Shown in pieces: positions 43,151 to 46,667 of a stretch of DNA of 46,667 bases. The notes under the pieces are model-generated. The model saw only the letters and a list, made by a program, of their open reading frames with translations. It did no database searches and was not told the DNA's origin. The DNA comes from Chromatiales bacterium (lineage in GTDB: Bacteria; Pseudomonadota; Gammaproteobacteria; UBA6429): assembly GCA_027076405.1 (NCBI GenBank), contig JALTJN010000393.1, forward strand, positions 1 through 46,667, given 5' to 3'. The first letter of the stretch is position 1, and every line of letters begins with the position of its first letter. Made by a program: the position numbers and the translations under genes.

Positions 43151-44569
43151 TTATTTAGTGTCAACCAATAGAGATTTTGGATCAATATTTAAAGCACGTA
43201 ATTTTCGATAAAGATGAGTGCGCTCCATTCCGGTTGTTTTGGCAACTTTACCAACGCTACCTCCGGCTTTGATTAAGTGATGAATTAAGTAGTCACGTTC
43301 AAAATGTTCACGAGCATCCCGTAATGGTAGATCATAAGTGACAGAAATGCCTTCTTCTGTGTCAGATATTTTTTCTTTTTGATCGATTGCTGCCTCAACC
43401 TCTTCTAATGAAATTTCATTTTCAGCAGCAGTGATGAGTAAGTGTTGCACCAGGTTGGTTAATTCAAGAATATTGCCCATCCATTCATAATTTCTGAGAC
43501 GGTTTTGCGCAGCAAGACTAAAATGTCGATACGGTAATTTATCCTGTTCAACAAAGATATTGGTATAGAACTTAAGCAAGTCTGGAATATCTTCACGATG
43601 CTGGCGTAAGCTGGGAATTTGCAGAGGGACGACATTGATAAAGTAAAACAGGTCTTTTCTGAATTTGTTTTCTTCAACCAGACGTTCAAGATTATTATAT
43701 GAGGAACAAATAATTCGTGCCTGAAAAGGAATGATAGAAGAATCTCCGATATGCTGGTATGAGTTACTTTGCAAAAGGCCAAGCAAAAAATTTTGTGTTA
43801 ACTCATCAGCGGCATCTATATTTCTTAAAAATAAAGTTCCGCCCTGTGCTTTATCAAGTAGCCCCTGTTCAGATGAAGTACCCAGAAATTCTTCCGGATG
43901 TTTTTCATAACTTAAAGATGAGAGATTAGCTTCGATGAAATTCTTTTCATGGTGGTGACTATTTGCATGTAAATAGTGAGCAGCCACTTTAATGCCGCTG
44001 CCAGCTTCTCCGTTTAATAAAACCCAACTGTCATGTTCGGCAATACGTTTAATTTGCTCACGTAAACGCTGCATAACCGGGCTATGTCCAATGGGTTCAT
44101 AAACAAAATGGGTATGAGATGGAAGGTTGACGGTTGAATGTTCTTTTTTTTCAAAACTTAATGCTTGTTCAACAGTTAATAACAGTTTTGCTAAAGAAAG
44201 AGGTTTTTCGATAAAATCATATGCCCCCAGACGGGTGGCTTCGACAGCTGTTTCTACGGTGCCATGTCCGGACATCATGATAACAGGAACTTTTAAATTT
44301 CCATTCTCAGTCCATTCTTTAAGCAAAGTTATTCCATCTACGTCCGGCATCCATATATCAAGTAATATAAGATCAGGCTGGTGTTGCTGGTATGCCGCTT
44401 TTGCGCTGGCCCCGTCTTCTGCGACTTCGACGTTATACCCTTCGTCCTGAAGTATTTCCTGTACAAGATGCCGAATATCAGGCTCGTCATCGACCACCAG
44501 AATTTGCGGCATATTAGGGTCGAGCAGAGGTGTAATTTCATTTGGCATAGTTTTAGGCTGCTGCATCAT
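43151..44569 (-). CDS. ntrX: NtrX-type response regulator with degenerate AAA+ domain
   Basis: This 472-residue response regulator is the partner of the adjacent NtrY kinase. The receiver domain (residues ~21-137) is intact: Asp27/28, phosphorylation site Asp71 in LILLDIWMPD, Thr/Ser near MMSGHG and Lys122. The central AAA+ domain is degenerate. Walker A is GEAGSGIK with Ile193 replacing the lysine, Walker B reads FLRNI instead of FLDEI (Arg249, Asn250) and the GAFTGA sigma54 loop is absent. The second arginine-finger position is Phe310, although FRKDL is kept. The C-terminal Fis-type HTH (GSVGKVAKTTGMERTHLYRKL) is intact. It probably binds DNA under NtrY control without sigma54 ATPase activity. 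It overlaps ntrY by 17 bases. Confidence 0.9.
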   Translation of the reverse strand: MMQQPKTMPNEITPLLDPNMPQILVVDDEPDIRHLVQEILQDEGYNVEVAEDGASAKAAYQQHQPDLILLDIWMPDVDGITLLKEWTENGNLKVPVIMMSGHGTVETAVEATRLGAYDFIEKPLSLAKLLLTVEQALSFEKKEHSTVNLPSHTHFVYEPIGHSPVMQRLREQIKRIAEHDSWVLLNGEAGSGIKVAAHYLHANSHHHEKNFIEANLSSLSYEKHPEEFLGTSSEQGLLDKAQGGTLFLRNIDAADELTQNFLLGLLQSNSYQHIGDSSIIPFQARIICSSYNNLERLVEENKFRKDLFYFINVVPLQIPSLRQHREDIPDLLKFYTNIFVEQDKLPYRHFSLAAQNRLRNYEWMGNILELTNLVQHLLITAAENEISLEEVEAAIDQKEKISDTEEGISVTYDLPLRDAREHFERDYLIHHLIKAGGSVGKVAKTTGMERTHLYRKLRALNIDPKSLLVDTK

Positions 44570-46667
44570 TATCTTGGTTTATATTATCAGTTTCAAAAAG
44601 AGAGCTGGATGTTTTTTTAACCGGCAATCTTATTATAATACTTGCGCCGCCTTCTTTTGCGTTTTCGGCAAAGATCATACCGCCATGTTCTTCAACAATT
44701 TTCTTTACAATGGCAAGACCTAAACCGCTGCCTTTAGGTTTGGTTGTCACATAAGGCTCAAAGAGCTGATCAAACATGTCCTCAGCAATTCCCGGGCCGG
44801 TATCGGTAATTTTCAGCTCAACATAACGACAAGCATGTTCTTCAGCGCAGCGTGTTGAAATATATATTTTTTCATCTTTTGTTTCGCGTTGAGATTCGGA
44901 ATGATTTTCCTGATTAGCCTCAAGCGCATTTTTAATCAAGTTGTGCAGCAACTGACGAAAGCGTCCGATGTCTGCTTCAATTTCCGGATTACTGCTATCG
45001 AGGGTAATGGAATACAGAGTGTCATTATTGGATGAAACATATAAATCGAGAACTTCGGTGATAATTTTATTCAGGTCGATAGTATCGAGCGTTAATATTG
45101 GCATACGCGCGTAGTCAGAAAATGCTTTAACCATTTCTTTGAGTGTTTCAACCTGTTGCACAATAGTATGGGTTGAACGATCAAGAATATCGGCATCCTC
45201 AATATTCATTTTTTCAAGATATTTATGGCGGATACGTTCAGCCGAGAGCTGAATAGGAGTTAAGGGGTTTTTTATTTCATGAGCAAGACGACGTGCAACC
45301 TCACCCCATGCCGCATTTCTTTGAGCTTTAACAAGCTCGGTAACATCGTCAAAGACGATAATACTACCGTTTTCAAGATTTTCGGTATGAGTGGATAAAG
45401 ATATTAAAGTACCGCGACAAATTAGAATTTTTCGAGTGCCGCCGATAAAGAGTGTGACCTCTTCCTGCCACTGTTTTTCTTTTGCTTCAATGTGTGGATA
45501 AATGGCATCAACAAGCTGCTGTAGCTGAGGATTTTCTTCAATGGCATCATCCAGAAAATGACCAATGTAAGGTGTTAAAGATGCACTCAGGATGTGGTTT
45601 GCAGCATGATTGGTTGTCTGTAAAAAATTATGCGAGTTAAGAGTGATAACACCGGAAGATAAATTACCAAGTATTGACTCGAGATAACCATGTTGAGTTT
45701 CTGCCTGTTGCTGACTGATTCGTGCACTCTCCTGAGCCATGGCAATTTTTTGTGTCATTTCATTAAATGAACGCACTAAAAAGCCAAGTTCATCTTTACC
45801 GGGTAAAGGCAGTCGTTTTTCATAGTTACCGGCAGCAACGGCTCGAGTTCCTTCAACCAGATCAGATATAGGGGCGACCATACGACGTGCCGCAAAAAAT
45901 GCCGCCCAGATAGAAGTTAAAATACTGAGTAACAGAATAAGCGATAAAGTTAATATAAAGCTGTATTTAAGAGGTAAACGCAAAATGGTTAATGATCTGA
46001 CCGCACTAAATGCTTGTTGAACATTTTCTGCCAATTCATTAATACGCGGTGTAACCGGATAAAGTAATTGCAGTATCCTGCCATCTAAAGCCGGATCGGG
46101 GTTTTCCATATTAATAGAAATACGAATATGTAAACCAATTTCAGGAATAGGGACTAAACCAAAATCATCTTGTCCAAGTCTTAATTTCAGTAAGGTACTA
46201 TCTTCGAGTTGCTGTGGTAGTAACCGGGTAGTTTCGCTAATACTCGAGGCAATTATGCGGCCGTTATTAGAAAAGAGAGTGAGTTCATTTGCCCCGCTTT
46301 CATTTCTCAGTTCATTTAAGGTGAGAGTTGTTAATTCGTTCGAGATGGCATTTAAACGAGGTGCCATAAGTTTAGTTTGTCTGAGTAATTCGCGCATACG
46401 AACACCCAGAGATGTTTTACTTAATTCAAGTGCATCGGTTAATGCATTTTCAACCCGCACATCAAACCAGCTATCAATTCCGCGCTGGAGAAAATCCAGA
46501 GAGAAATAATAAACAACCGAGACAGGTGTAGTAGAAAGAATAACAAACATAATAACCAGACGAGTGGTTAAGCGTGATCCTGTTTTCCCTTGCCGGTATT
46601 GTTGTATTAGGTGCCAAACGCTTTTTCCAATCAGGATGATTAATAAAATAGTTGCAAGTAAATTGAT
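44553..46667 (-). CDS. ntrY: NtrY-type sensor histidine kinase, 5' end outside window
   Basis: The gene enters from the right edge: the frame stays open from 46667, so the ATG at 46550 is internal and the true start is outside the window. Visible parts in order are two hydrophobic helices (NLLATILLIILIG and LVIMFVILSTTPVSVVYYF), a periplasmic sensing region and another helix (FILTLSLILLLSILTSIW). A HAMP domain (APISDLVEGTRAVAAGNY), a PAS region, the HisKA box with His in RRLAHEIKNPLTP, and the HATPase motifs NLIKNALEANQE, DTGPGIAE and KGSGLGLAIVKK follow. It phosphorylates NtrX, overlapping by 17 bases. NtrYX systems control nitrogen, redox or envelope functions in different proteobacteria. 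Confidence 0.93.
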   Translation of the reverse strand: MNLLATILLIILIGKSVWHLIQQYRQGKTGSRLTTRLVIMFVILSTTPVSVVYYFSLDFLQRGIDSWFDVRVENALTDALELSKTSLGVRMRELLRQTKLMAPRLNAISNELTTLTLNELRNESGANELTLFSNNGRIIASSISETTRLLPQQLEDSTLLKLRLGQDDFGLVPIPEIGLHIRISINMENPDPALDGRILQLLYPVTPRINELAENVQQAFSAVRSLTILRLPLKYSFILTLSLILLLSILTSIWAAFFAARRMVAPISDLVEGTRAVAAGNYEKRLPLPGKDELGFLVRSFNEMTQKIAMAQESARISQQQAETQHGYLESILGNLSSGVITLNSHNFLQTTNHAANHILSASLTPYIGHFLDDAIEENPQLQQLVDAIYPHIEAKEKQWQEEVTLFIGGTRKILICRGTLISLSTHTENLENGSIIVFDDVTELVKAQRNAAWGEVARRLAHEIKNPLTPIQLSAERIRHKYLEKMNIEDADILDRSTHTIVQQVETLKEMVKAFSDYARMPILTLDTIDLNKIITEVLDLYVSSNNDTLYSITLDSSNPEIEADIGRFRQLLHNLIKNALEANQENHSESQRETKDEKIYISTRCAEEHACRYVELKITDTGPGIAEDMFDQLFEPYVTTKPKGSGLGLAIVKKIVEEHGGMIFAENAKEGGASIIIRLPVKKTSSSLFETDNINQDNDAAA

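Noticed and set aside
44553..46550. A complete NtrY of 665 residues starting at the ATG 46550.
   Set aside because: The frame remains open to the window edge and the upstream residues form a first membrane helix expected of NtrY, so the start is outside the window.

Overview
The window is the replication-origin region of an AT-rich gammaproteobacterium. The evidence is the conserved order mnmE-yidC-yidD-rnpA-rpmH (leftward), dnaA-dnaN-recF-gyrB (rightward), mnmG-rsmG-parA-parB, the complete F1Fo ATP synthase operon atpIBEFHAGDC, then glmU-glmS. The proteins look gammaproteobacterial: an 803-residue GyrB, a YidC with a large periplasmic domain, and a trkH-trkA-ntrX-ntrY block as in many marine gammaproteobacteria. 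I cannot name a genus from the sequence. No rRNA, tRNA, CRISPR array, insertion sequence or prophage was seen, and no gene-free stretch exceeds 300 bases.

Layout. 1-5.5 kb: a truncated leftward lipoprotein aminopeptidase, then a rightward operon of MoxR ATPase, DUF58 protein, TgpA-type transglutaminase, a secreted phospholipase A2-like protein and a methyltransferase. 5.5-9.3 kb: the leftward membrane-insertion and RNA-processing cluster, ending divergently against dnaA. 9.3-15.8 kb: dnaA, a DnaA-box cluster (likely oriC) between dnaA and dnaN, recF carrying two parS sites inside its coding sequence, and gyrB. 15.8-19 kb: an accessory block with lexA, a small DUF6316 protein and a degenerate PilZ-like protein. 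19-24 kb: mnmG, a DUF302 protein, rsmG, parA and parB. 24-27.5 kb: a second accessory block inserted between parB and the atp operon (lipoprotein, His-rich cytochrome c, secreted unknown protein, LysR regulator). 27.5-34.8 kb: the ATP synthase operon with a clear sigma70 promoter and a terminator. 34.8-38.7 kb: SlyD-like FKBP, glmU, glmS. 38.8-46.7 kb, leftward: two tandem trkH, trkA, ntrX and a 5'-truncated ntrY.

How the parts work together. DnaA, DnaN, GyrB and RecF start and sustain replication beside the origin. ParA and ParB should act on the two parS sites in recF to segregate the origin. YidC, YidD, RnpA and RpmH form the usual membrane-insertion and ribosome cluster. GlmU and GlmS feed UDP-GlcNAc synthesis, and Trk with NtrYX handles potassium uptake and envelope or redox signalling. 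The most unusual signals are a lexA promoter with direct-repeat (GTTC-N7-GTTC) operators of the type described in alphaproteobacteria, an NtrX whose AAA+ domain has lost its Walker A lysine, Walker B acids and GAFTGA loop, and a c-type cytochrome with a long histidine-rich tail.
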